DNA from: an uncultured Collinsella sp. | Lineage (GTDB): Bacteria > Actinomycetota > Coriobacteriia > Coriobacteriales > Coriobacteriaceae | DNA length: 63,296 nt | Reading direction: 5' to 3' | NCBI GenBank assembly: GCA_937989875.1 | Contig: CALKBO010000053.1 | Location: forward strand, 1-63,296 | Part shown: piece after piece, positions 41,559 through 50,032 of the stretch | Layout of the letters: each line of letters opens with the position of its first letter | How positions within the stretch are numbered: the stretch's first letter is position 1 | The notes under the pieces: model-generated | Databases searched by the model: none | What the model was told of the DNA's origin: nothing | Seen by the model: the letters and a program-made list of their open reading frames with translations, nothing else | Translations under genes and position numbers: made by a program

Positions 41559-44446
41559 TCGAGGACGCGGTTTCGTCAGGAACGCCGCAGTTTGTCATCG
41601 ACTCCTATGCCACGCTAGCCGAACGCGCCAAAACGCAGTCCTTCGGCCTCATCGAGGAAGATGTGATTGTCCTCGATACCGAGACCACGGGTCTTTCGGT
41701 GCAGGACAACGAGCTGATCGAGATCTCGGCGGCCCGTCTTTCGGGCCGCGAGGTTATCGACCGCTTCGATACCTTCGTGCATCCCAAGCAGCTGATTCCT
41801 GCCGAGATTACCGAGCTCACGAGCATTACAAATGCCGATGTGGCAGATGCCCCGTCGGCCGTTGAGGCCGTCGCCGCCCTCGCCGATTTTGTCGGTGGTT
41901 GCCCGGTGATTGCACATAACGCCACGTTCGACCGCTCGTTTATCGAGTCGGTCAAAGGCGGCGTCAATGTGAGCGATATTTGGATCGATTCGCTGGCGCT
42001 GTCGCGAATCGCGCTTCCGCGCCTGGCCTCGCACAAGCTGTCTTTTATGGCCGATCTGTTTGGCTGTGACTCGGTATCACACCGTGCCAATGCCGACGTC
42101 GACGCCCTGTGTGGCGTATGGCGCGTGTTGCTTGTGGCACTCACCGACTTGCCCCAGGGCCTCATGGCGCGCCTAGCCGACATGCATCCGGATGTGCCTT
42201 GGTCCTATCGTCCTATCTTCTCATTCTTGGCAGGGCAGAACCCTGGTTCTATCTTCTCTCTCAGCGCCGCTCGTACTGACGTTCTCAAGGCCGATCGCGC
42301 CGACGATCGGGTGGACGCCGACGAACTGCCGGTCCTCAAGATGCCGAGTCGTGAGGAGATTGAGGCAGACTATGCGCCAGGTGGCCTGGTCAATCGCATG
42401 TATCCCACTTACGAGCCGCGTGATGAGCAGATCGCGATGGCGCTCGAGGTCCGCGATGCGCTGGTCACGGGCACTCATCGTGTAATTGAGGCGGGCACAG
42501 GCGTCGGCAAATCGATGGCCTATCTGGTGCCTTTTGCCGAGGCGGCACGCCGTAACAACATCACGGTTGGTATTGCGACCAAATCGAACAATCTTGCAGA
42601 CCAGCTCATGTACCATGAGCTGCCAAAACTTGCCGAGCAACTGGACGGTGGTCTGTCATTTTGCGCTCTCAAGGGCTATGACCACTATCCGTGCCTGCGC
42701 AAGCTTGAGCGCATGAGCCGAGGCCAGGTCGAGATTACCACCAAGCGCGATCCGGCGGACACGCTCACGGCGGTCGCGGTCAATATGGCGTACGTCTGCC
42801 AATCAGCCGATGGCGACCTCGACTCGCTTGGCATTCGGTGGCGCAGCGTCAACCGCCCCGACTTTACGACGGCCTCGCGCGAGTGTGCTCGCCGCCTCTG
42901 CCCGTTTTTCCCTGATAAATGTTTGGTCCACGGCGCTCGCCGTCGTGCGGCGCATGCCGATGTGGTGGTCACCAACCATTCCCTGCTGTTCCGCAATGTT
43001 GCGGCCGAGGGCAGGATTTTGCCTCCGATTCGTCATTGGGTAATCGACGAGGCTCATTCTATCGAGCGCGAGGCGCGCCGTCAGTGGGCGCGCGTGGTGT
43101 CGGCGGACGAATCACGCGTTCTGTTTGAGCGCCTGGGTGGCTCGAGCACCGGTGCGCTAAGCCAGGTCTCCCGTGATTTGGCAACCTCCGAGGGCTCTAC
43201 GCTCTATTTGGGCCTTACTGCCAAGGCGACGTCGACGGTTGCGCGCGCGAGCATGGCAATCGCCGACGTGTTCGATGGCGTTCGCGAGCTCGGCCGCCGT
43301 GCCCGTGGGGGTTATGACAATGCCAATCTATGGATTGGCCCCGAGCTGCGCGAATCTGACGACTGGCATGATTTCTTACCGTCGGCCTACACTGCCATCG
43401 ACGCATTGGAACAAGCTGACAAGAGCGTCGACGCGCTGGTGCAAGCCGTCGCCGCCGACAAGCCCGAGGTTGTTGTCGACCTGGGTGATATTTCGCGCCG
43501 CCTGCACGAGCTGGCCGAGAACCTCAAACTCATCATTGACGGCACCGATGAACACTACGTGTATTCGCTGCAGGTCAATCGCAGGCTGCGTGCCGGCGGA
43601 GAGTCAATGACCGCAGAGCGCATCGACATTGGCGAGGCCTTGGCAACCGAGTGGCTGCCCGAGGTTCACACGGCTATCTTTGCCTCGGCGACCATGACGG
43701 TGTCCAAAAGCTTTGAACACTTTAACCACGCGGTCGGTCTCGATCGCATCGGTGCTTCAACATCCTCGTCGCTGCACTTGGACTCGAGCTACGACTTCGA
43801 TTCGAACATGGCTGTAGTCGTTGCGGGCGATATCCCCGATCCGCGCGATCGTGAGAGCTATCTTACGGCGCTCGAGCGCGTGCTGGTCGACGCCCATCTT
43901 GCCATGGGCGGATCGGTGCTCACACTGTTCACCAATCGGCGCGACATGGAAGACCTGTACGCCCGCGTTGAGCCCAAGATGGCCCGTGCGGGTCTGGAGC
44001 TCAACTGCCAGCAGCGCAACTCATCTCCTCGTCGCCTGCGCGACCGGTTTATCAACGAGCCGACCTCGTCGCTTTTTGCTCTTAAGGCCTTTTGGGAGGG
44101 ATTCGACGCCAGCGGCGAGACGCTGCGCTGCGTCATCATTCCCAAGCTGCCGTTCTCGAGCCCCACGGACCCGCTCTCGTGCGAGCGCAACCTGCGCGAA
44201 GACCGCGCTTGGGCGCGCTATTCGCTGCCCGAGGCGGTGCTCGAGGTCAAGCAGGCGGCCGGCCGCCTTATCCGCTCGTCGACCGATTGCGGCGTGCTGA
44301 TTCTGGCCGACCCGCGCCTGGTGACGAAGGGCTACGGAAAGAAGTTCTTAACGTCGCTACCCACGAGCTCCTACCAGCGCATCGAATCGGCGCAGATCGG
44401 GCACTATCTGCAACTGTGGCGCGCACGCCACGAGCGGCGGCGTTAA
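41552..44446 (+). CDS. DinG-type helicase with N-terminal exonuclease domain
   Basis: 964 aa. Residues 38-200 form a DnaQ-like 3'-5' exonuclease: DTETTG (42-47), HNATFDRSF, and HRANADVDA. The helicase follows: Walker A EAGTGVGKS near 313, then a Cys-bearing region (CPFFPDKC) that may bind an Fe-S cluster as in XPD/DinG, DEAH-type VIDEAH near 498, FWEGFD and a final QAAGRLIRS. This matches the DnaQ-DinG fusion common in Gram-positives. The first gene upstream is ddl, overlapped by 7 nt; the end overlaps the convergent pafC by 4 nt. Confidence 0.92.
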   Translation: MLIEDAVSSGTPQFVIDSYATLAERAKTQSFGLIEEDVIVLDTETTGLSVQDNELIEISAARLSGREVIDRFDTFVHPKQLIPAEITELTSITNADVADAPSAVEAVAALADFVGGCPVIAHNATFDRSFIESVKGGVNVSDIWIDSLALSRIALPRLASHKLSFMADLFGCDSVSHRANADVDALCGVWRVLLVALTDLPQGLMARLADMHPDVPWSYRPIFSFLAGQNPGSIFSLSAARTDVLKADRADDRVDADELPVLKMPSREEIEADYAPGGLVNRMYPTYEPRDEQIAMALEVRDALVTGTHRVIEAGTGVGKSMAYLVPFAEAARRNNITVGIATKSNNLADQLMYHELPKLAEQLDGGLSFCALKGYDHYPCLRKLERMSRGQVEITTKRDPADTLTAVAVNMAYVCQSADGDLDSLGIRWRSVNRPDFTTASRECARRLCPFFPDKCLVHGARRRAAHADVVVTNHSLLFRNVAAEGRILPPIRHWVIDEAHSIEREARRQWARVVSADESRVLFERLGGSSTGALSQVSRDLATSEGSTLYLGLTAKATSTVARASMAIADVFDGVRELGRRARGGYDNANLWIGPELRESDDWHDFLPSAYTAIDALEQADKSVDALVQAVAADKPEVVVDLGDISRRLHELAENLKLIIDGTDEHYVYSLQVNRRLRAGGESMTAERIDIGEALATEWLPEVHTAIFASATMTVSKSFEHFNHAVGLDRIGASTSSSLHLDSSYDFDSNMAVVVAGDIPDPRDRESYLTALERVLVDAHLAMGGSVLTLFTNRRDMEDLYARVEPKMARAGLELNCQQRNSSPRRLRDRFINEPTSSLFALKAFWEGFDASGETLRCVIIPKLPFSSPTDPLSCERNLREDRAWARYSLPEAVLEVKQAAGRLIRSSTDCGVLILADPRLVTKGYGKKFLTSLPTSSYQRIESAQIGHYLQLWRARHERRR

Positions 44447-45360
44447 AGCGGACAGACGAGGGTTTTTGCCATATCGCACAGACGCTTTGACAGGGCGGGG
44501 TCATCCAAGATGTGGATGGCTCCGCCCGCTGCAATTATCTGGCTCAGTAGCCAACGCTCGGAGCCGTAATGCACGGTTACCGTTGCCATGTCTGCTCCGC
44601 TGCGCTCGATTAGGGTGATGCCGGCCCAGTCCAGATGCTCCGCCATATCGAATGGCATCAAGAGTTTTGCACTACGCTGCGTCCGGGCAAGGGAATCGTG
44701 GAGGGATGCGACGTCCGGTGCGTGAGGCACGACGGAGTCTTCCGTCAAGGCGAGTCCCTCGATTTTATCCATGCGATAGGTGCGCTGCTCATCGACTGCG
44801 ATGTCCCAGGCAATCAGGTATGTTTGGTCGCCGTTTGCCGTAATGCGCAAGGGGTCGACCAGACGCTCGCGTGGCCGTGCATCGTCCATCGAGCGATACG
44901 AGATGCGGCAGCGAACGCCGTCCTGAATGGCGCAGCTCAGCTGCTGCCAGTGCGATCCGTGGTTGACGGTGTCAAAGACGCGCTGGTTATAGCCAAGCTC
45001 TTCGGGTAGAAGGGCATGTCGAATCCGAGCTGCCGTCTGCGGCTCGATCCCCAACGATTCAAGTTCATGGTTGAGCACAGCGCCCTCGGCGGCACTCAGG
45101 CGCAACGGTAGCACACGCCCGGCGTCACCGGTGAGGACCACACGCTCGCCGCGGCATTCGCAGATGATGCGCGCGCCCGATTCTCGGTCCGCGAGCGTCG
45201 AGACGATCTCGAGAATCTCGTCGAGCGATACCCCTGTGATGTCAAAGCGACTGCAAATCTCGGTTCGTGTCATGCCGCTCTCGCCGGCGGCGTAGAGGGC
45301 CTCCATGATGTCGATGGCGCGCGAGAGTCTCTGCTCGCTGGTGAGTTTACGCACGGGCAT
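44443..45360 (-). CDS. WYL-domain transcription regulator (PafC-like)
   Basis: 305 aa. An N-terminal winged helix (LYAAGESGMTRTEICSRFDI) is followed by a WYL domain (RISYRSMDDARPRERLVDPLRI, then TYLIAWDIAVDEQRTYRMDKI, abbreviated: YLIAWDIAVDEQRTYRMDK). In mycobacteria PafB and PafC form one DNA-damage activator that binds DNA or ssDNA; here the pair is adjacent, overlapping by 14 nt. The partner order and orientation match pafB-pafC. Its stop overlaps the convergent dinG-like gene by 4 nt. Confidence 0.85.
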   Translation of the reverse strand: MPVRKLTSEQRLSRAIDIMEALYAAGESGMTRTEICSRFDITGVSLDEILEIVSTLADRESGARIICECRGERVVLTGDAGRVLPLRLSAAEGAVLNHELESLGIEPQTAARIRHALLPEELGYNQRVFDTVNHGSHWQQLSCAIQDGVRCRISYRSMDDARPRERLVDPLRITANGDQTYLIAWDIAVDEQRTYRMDKIEGLALTEDSVVPHAPDVASLHDSLARTQRSAKLLMPFDMAEHLDWAGITLIERSGADMATVTVHYGSERWLLSQIIAAGGAIHILDDPALSKRLCDMAKTLVCPL

Positions 45361-46369
45361 ACTCGTGCACCGTCCTTTCGATGAGGTGGTTCCACGCCTG
45401 CTTGAGCGATTTGGGGGCCATGGGCCTCATGCCGTCCATGGCGTGGGCCATGCAAAATGAGGCGGCGGCTTCAAGATCGCGCACGTCAACGGTCCAGGCC
45501 CATCCCACATCGGTGTGTGCGAGCTCACCTCGCCCGCGCGTGAGGCCGTTGATCATATCGATCTGTGTCTGAGGGGCGAACGAGAACGTGGCTGCAACGG
45601 GCGGCCGGTCGGCAAAATCGAATTCAAAGAACAGATAGTCGTTGAGATTGAAGTCCGCGGGGATGACGTAGGCCTTCGAAGGACGCCAAGCGCGAACGAT
45701 ACGGTCGCAGCGGAATGTCCTGATGTCGCCGGTGACGTTGTCGAGGCCGCAGAAATACGCCACGCCCTCGCGCTCGAACATGCCGTAGACGCGGACGGTA
45801 CGCTCTTTCTGCTCGCCGCGTCCGTTCTGATATAAAAATCGCAGCGCACAACGCTCGGCAAAGGCGCTCCAAACCGCATCGACGGTGGGAGAGCGGCTGA
45901 TCGGCGCCTCGTCTACCGTCGTCCTGCCGGTGAGATAGGCAATCTTGGAGCGAATATCGGCAAGCGGTGCGGCAAAAGTGGATGAGCCGGCCGCTAGTGT
46001 CTGGTCGATGGCGTTGAGCAGGATATCGGCGTCGTCTGCGGTAATGAGGCCGCCTGCCGCAAACGTGTGCTCGCGGTCGATTGTCCACGAGCTTTCCTCG
46101 GTCTCCTGCGCGCCGGTGGGGCGAACCTCCTTGATTAAGATGCCGCGTTCGAGCAGCTTGTCACGATCGCGTCGAAACTTGCGCTTATCCGAGTCGATAT
46201 TGCCCGAGCCATATCCCAGGTCAGAATCCAAGACGATCTGCTCGGTCGTCAGCGGTTCGGGGGAGCTATTGAGCACAAAGAAAAGATTGAGGATGCGCTG
46301 AGCCGTTTTATCGAAACTGGGCTCCGAATTTCCCTTTTTAATTGTCTCGGTCGTGTCGCTTGCCGTCAT
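45347..46369 (-). CDS. WYL-domain transcription regulator (PafB-like)
   Basis: 340 aa. An N-terminal winged helix (LNLFFVLNSSPEPLTTEQIV) is followed by a WYL-type domain with CALRFLYQNGRGEQKERTVRVYG (21+; key part FLYQNGRGEQKERTV) and GVAYFCGLDNVTGDIRTFRCD (key part YFCGLDN..RTFRCDRI). First gene of the overlapping PafB/PafC-like pair, convergent with the DinG-type gene. In actinobacteria PafBC activates repair genes after DNA damage. Confidence 0.84.
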   Translation of the reverse strand: MTASDTTETIKKGNSEPSFDKTAQRILNLFFVLNSSPEPLTTEQIVLDSDLGYGSGNIDSDKRKFRRDRDKLLERGILIKEVRPTGAQETEESSWTIDREHTFAAGGLITADDADILLNAIDQTLAAGSSTFAAPLADIRSKIAYLTGRTTVDEAPISRSPTVDAVWSAFAERCALRFLYQNGRGEQKERTVRVYGMFEREGVAYFCGLDNVTGDIRTFRCDRIVRAWRPSKAYVIPADFNLNDYLFFEFDFADRPPVAATFSFAPQTQIDMINGLTRGRGELAHTDVGWAWTVDVRDLEAAASFCMAHAMDGMRPMAPKSLKQAWNHLIERTVHEYARA

Positions 46370-46567
46370 AGAGTCCTCGCATGAGAAGGTGGTTTGCTGC
46401 CATGATTTTAGTCCGATATGGAGATTAGGCTATATCCTTGTCCGCTCGGGGCGTTAAGATAGCCCGAATTCGGTCGTTTGCGCTCGCTCGGGGTATACTT
46501 TCGACTATATACGGTTCTAATGTGCATGCATTGGGCCTATTTGTCGGATTATGGATGTGGAGCGCAC

Positions 46568-49500
46568 ATGGCGAACACCCAGAACTATATTAACCACCTG
46601 CTGCAGAACACCGGCATTACGCCGGCATGCAGCGAAGAAGAGCGCTTGGCTGCCGAAGATATCGCTCAGATCTTCCGCAACCACGGCTTTGACCCCGAGG
46701 TTCAGGAGTTCAATGCCCCGGCGCCCAGTAGGTTGGCATTTGCCGTTACCGGTATTCTTGCGTTTGCCGGCGCCCTGCTGATGGGCATCGGCGGCGGTAT
46801 CGGCTTGGTCGGCACCTTGCTGGCTATTGTCGGTGCCGTGCTCTACGTGCTCGAGCGCACAGGGCATCCCGTGGTTTCGCGCCTGGGCAAGACGGGCGTG
46901 AGCCAAAATGTCATCGCCTACCACAAGGCCTCGGGCCCGCTCGCGTCTCCGCGCAACCGCCCGGTGGTCGTTGTCGCACACTACGACTCTCCCCGTGCTG
47001 AGCTGCTCGCCCGCGAGCCCTATGCTTCGTATCGTGCGCTCATCGCCAAGCTGTTGCCCGTTGCCACGGTTGCCCCCGCTGCCGTTGCCATCCTGCGCAT
47101 CCTGCCGCTCCCCGGCGCGCTCAAGGTTCTGCTGTGGATTGTCGCGATCCTCGCTTCCCTCGTTGCGCTTGCCAACGCGGCAAACATCATCTCTAACCGC
47201 CACATTCTTCCCTATACGTCCGGCGCGGTGTGCAACAAGTCTTCTGTCGCCGCTATGCTCGGCGTTATGGACAACGTTGCTCCCTTCCAGGGCGAAAACG
47301 AGTTTCCCGACGATGTTCCGTTCGATACCTATTTTGGGGAGCAGAAGCGTCGTGCCGAGGAAATGGCGCGCGCAGCGGCGGAATATGCCGCGGCCCAGCA
47401 GCAAAACGACTACGGCAACACCATCGAGTATGAAGAGCCTACCTACGCCGAGGACGAATTCGGTCAGCCGATTGCTCCCGACGCTCAGACCGAGCCTGAA
47501 CAGGGTGAGGCTTTCGACGAGCAGATCGAGGGCTTTGAGGGTGCATCTGCCGACGAGACGCTGATCGGCGCTATCGTGCCCGAGGATCAGAATCAGGCTG
47601 TCCAGGCCGAAGAGTTCAATGACGAGGTTCCCGCTGCCGAGTCGGCGGAGGAACCTGCCGCGGTCGAGCCCGAGCCCAAGCTCTATCGCAACGCCGCCGG
47701 CAACATCCGCTTTGGTTCGGATGCCATCCGTGCGCTCGGAATGCTTCCCGAGTCCTGCACGCTCGATTACGAGGAGGGCGAGGAGCCGACGTTTGAGCCC
47801 GAGCCTGCGCCCGTTGTCACTGTGGATGATGAGTCTGCCGCGGTTACCGCTGCCGTTGCCGAGCCCGAGGCGGTGTCCGCGATCGATCCCGCGGCAGGAC
47901 TGGACATTTTGGCTCCCGCCGCGCCGGCACAAGACGTTGCGGACGAGTCTGACGACGATTACGTTGAACAGCCGAGGCGCGTGTCTTACGAGAGCGATAC
48001 TGATTTCTCGGCCGAGATTCCCGCGGCAACGCCCCATGCCGATATTGCATCCGCGTTCTCTTCGATTGGCGCCAGCGCTTCCAACTTCTTTAAGGGTGCG
48101 CTTGCAAAGGGCAAGAAATTTGTCGACGATTTCGAGGAGAAGCGCGCTGCCGCACGCGAGGCTGCCGAGCAGGAGGCTATCGCTCAGCAGCAGGCAGCCG
48201 AGGCGGCACGTGAGCTCGCGGCGCAAGAGTTCGAGCAGAACGAGGCTGTGCAGTCCGTGCCCGTCGACGCCGCCGAAGCTACAACGTCCTTTGAGTCCCA
48301 GCAACCGACGTCCGCGGATGTTGTTGAGGCAACAACGTCTTTCGAGGCTCAGCAGCACGTCGATAGCACCATGTCGTTTGATGCCGCGAAGTTCGATTCC
48401 ACGATAACGTTTGAAAAGCAGGGCACCGCGATTGCCGAGTCCCTTCCTGTTTCCGATGAACAGGGCGACGCGGTGGACGATGACGAGCCCATTGATGCTG
48501 CCGAGGACGAGCCCGTCGAGGCCAACTCTGGCGAAGAGCAATACGCGGCAGCCGATCAAGGTGATTCGACCGAGGCCGAGCAGGAGGAAGTGTCTGTGGT
48601 TTCCGAGACTCTCGAAACGGATGAGTCGAGGCCTTACTCCACGCAGATTTTCACCATGCCGACCCCGAGTGGTTCCGGTGCCACGGTTGCCGATGTCGCT
48701 CCCACCCAGGACGAAACGGTCGATTCCCTTATGGCCCAGATTTCCTCCCAAGCATCGCCGCGTCCGCAGATGAATGTTCCCGATCCGGCGTCGGCACCGT
48801 CGCCTGCACCTTCCTCGTCTCCGCTGGCTTCGGTCCCCGATCCGTCGCTGCCGTCTATGAAGCAGGCAAACGTTGCGTCTCGCACGTCGCTGTTCGACCT
48901 TCCCGATCCCTCTGCCCAGGTCAACGACCCCTTTGCTACCGCCCAAGGTCCCGAACCCACATCGGCACCCGTTGCGCCTCCTATGCCCGTTGCGTCGGCC
49001 GCGCAGCCGATTGAGACCATTTCGGCTCCCGCCCCGGCGGCACCCAAGTCTCGTAAGCGCGGCCTGGGTGGCCTGTTCGGTCGTAAAAAGAAAAACGAGC
49101 AGGACAGCATGAGTGACTGGCTGGGCGTCGAAGACGATTACGATGCCAAGAAGTCCGGTCGCGGTATCGGTTCGTGGGATAACTTCGAGGACGATAACGA
49201 TGGCTGGAAGGGTGGCGCTACGTCTTCCGATGGCGCTTCTTCCGAAGATATGCTCTCGGCTGTCGCCTCTATGGGCGATGATGAGCTGCTTGGTCACGAT
49301 ATCTGGTTTGTGGCAACGGGCGCCTCGGATTGTGATGGCGCCGGCATGAAGGCCTTCTTGGCTTCGCATCGCGATAAGCTCCGCGGCGTATTTTTCATCA
49401 ATCTTGAATCCGTCGGCGCCGGTAGGCTTTCGGTTGTGACGGTCGAGGGCGAACAACAACTGCTCAAGGGCGATCGCCGCATCATGAACCTGGTCAGCAA

Positions 49501-49726
49501 GGTCTGCAAGTCGTTCCATGTCGATTGTGGCGCGCTCGAGATGCCCTATGCCAAGACCGATGCCTATGCCGCGCTCGAGGCGAGCCGCCGAGCCCTCACC
49601 ATCGCCGGCGTGGACGGCACGCGTCTGGCTTGCGCTCGTACCGAGGACGACCTGCCCCACAATGTCAACCCGACGAACATTGCTACGGTATCCGAGGTCG
49701 TGACCGAGGTTATCCGCCGTTCGTAG
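46568..49726 (+). CDS. Giant M28-peptidase-like membrane protein, probably inactive
   Basis: 1052 aa. Two peptidase-M28-like halves are split by a huge insert. The N-terminal part has two transmembrane helices (about 56-95), VVVVAHYDSPRAEL (133-146) and two more helices (about 160-205). Where M28 enzymes have the bridging metal ligand (G-x-x-D-N), this has GAVCNKSS (219-226). Residues about 250-890 are acidic, Pro/Ala-rich and low-complexity. The C-terminal part (from about 905) has WFVATGASDCDG (normally A-E-E), INLESVGAG and DDLPHNVNPTNI. So most metal ligands are changed, apart from both His. ATG at 46568 with GTGGAG upstream. A membrane pseudoenzyme is my best guess. Confidence 0.8.
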   Translation: MANTQNYINHLLQNTGITPACSEEERLAAEDIAQIFRNHGFDPEVQEFNAPAPSRLAFAVTGILAFAGALLMGIGGGIGLVGTLLAIVGAVLYVLERTGHPVVSRLGKTGVSQNVIAYHKASGPLASPRNRPVVVVAHYDSPRAELLAREPYASYRALIAKLLPVATVAPAAVAILRILPLPGALKVLLWIVAILASLVALANAANIISNRHILPYTSGAVCNKSSVAAMLGVMDNVAPFQGENEFPDDVPFDTYFGEQKRRAEEMARAAAEYAAAQQQNDYGNTIEYEEPTYAEDEFGQPIAPDAQTEPEQGEAFDEQIEGFEGASADETLIGAIVPEDQNQAVQAEEFNDEVPAAESAEEPAAVEPEPKLYRNAAGNIRFGSDAIRALGMLPESCTLDYEEGEEPTFEPEPAPVVTVDDESAAVTAAVAEPEAVSAIDPAAGLDILAPAAPAQDVADESDDDYVEQPRRVSYESDTDFSAEIPAATPHADIASAFSSIGASASNFFKGALAKGKKFVDDFEEKRAAAREAAEQEAIAQQQAAEAARELAAQEFEQNEAVQSVPVDAAEATTSFESQQPTSADVVEATTSFEAQQHVDSTMSFDAAKFDSTITFEKQGTAIAESLPVSDEQGDAVDDDEPIDAAEDEPVEANSGEEQYAAADQGDSTEAEQEEVSVVSETLETDESRPYSTQIFTMPTPSGSGATVADVAPTQDETVDSLMAQISSQASPRPQMNVPDPASAPSPAPSSSPLASVPDPSLPSMKQANVASRTSLFDLPDPSAQVNDPFATAQGPEPTSAPVAPPMPVASAAQPIETISAPAPAAPKSRKRGLGGLFGRKKKNEQDSMSDWLGVEDDYDAKKSGRGIGSWDNFEDDNDGWKGGATSSDGASSEDMLSAVASMGDDELLGHDIWFVATGASDCDGAGMKAFLASHRDKLRGVFFINLESVGAGRLSVVTVEGEQQLLKGDRRIMNLVSKVCKSFHVDCGALEMPYAKTDAYAALEASRRALTIAGVDGTRLACARTEDDLPHNVNPTNIATVSEVVTEVIRRS

Positions 49727-49747
49727 ACGGAGCTCTAAGGAGTCAAC

Positions 49748-49966
49748 GTGTTTTCGTATATTAAGCGCCATTGGCCTGTCTACGTGATTTTGACCTTGAT
49801 TGCCATTGCGTTAGGATTTGGGGCTGCCTACATCGTGGGTGCGAAGGGCTCGACCCCCGCCTCCGCAATCAGCGAAGAGGTGGAGCAAGAACAGAGCACG
49901 GGTGCCGATGGGATTCCTGAGTCCGAGCAGGCAATCGTTGATGGTGGATCTTCGTCTGCAGAGTAG
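49748..49966 (+). CDS. Small membrane protein, function unknown
   Basis: 72 aa. One transmembrane helix (residues 10-31) with a positively charged N-terminus, then an acidic Ser/Glu-rich tail that is probably disordered. GTG start with AAGGAG upstream, 22 nt after the M28-like gene and likely in the same operon. Confidence 0.65.
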   Translation: MFSYIKRHWPVYVILTLIAIALGFGAAYIVGAKGSTPASAISEEVEQEQSTGADGIPESEQAIVDGGSSSAE

Positions 49967-49987
49967 ATACGGCGATTTGAATGATTG

Positions 49988-50025
49988 AAAGCGGGCGAGC
50001 CAGGGGACTGGCTCGCCCGCTTTTT
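49988..50025. terminator. Bidirectional terminator between convergent genes
   Basis: A 16-bp stem (AAAGCGGGCGAGCCAG with CTGGCTCGCCCGCTTT), loop GGGA, with TTTTT on the plus strand and TTTC on the minus strand. Confidence 0.9.
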
Positions 50026-50032
50026 CATCGCG

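Noticed and set aside
46517..49771. 1084-codon minus-strand frame opposite the M28-like gene
   Set aside because: Arg/Gly/Leu-rich antisense of a low-complexity coding region. The plus-strand frame has a ribosome binding site, membrane helices and M28-like motifs.
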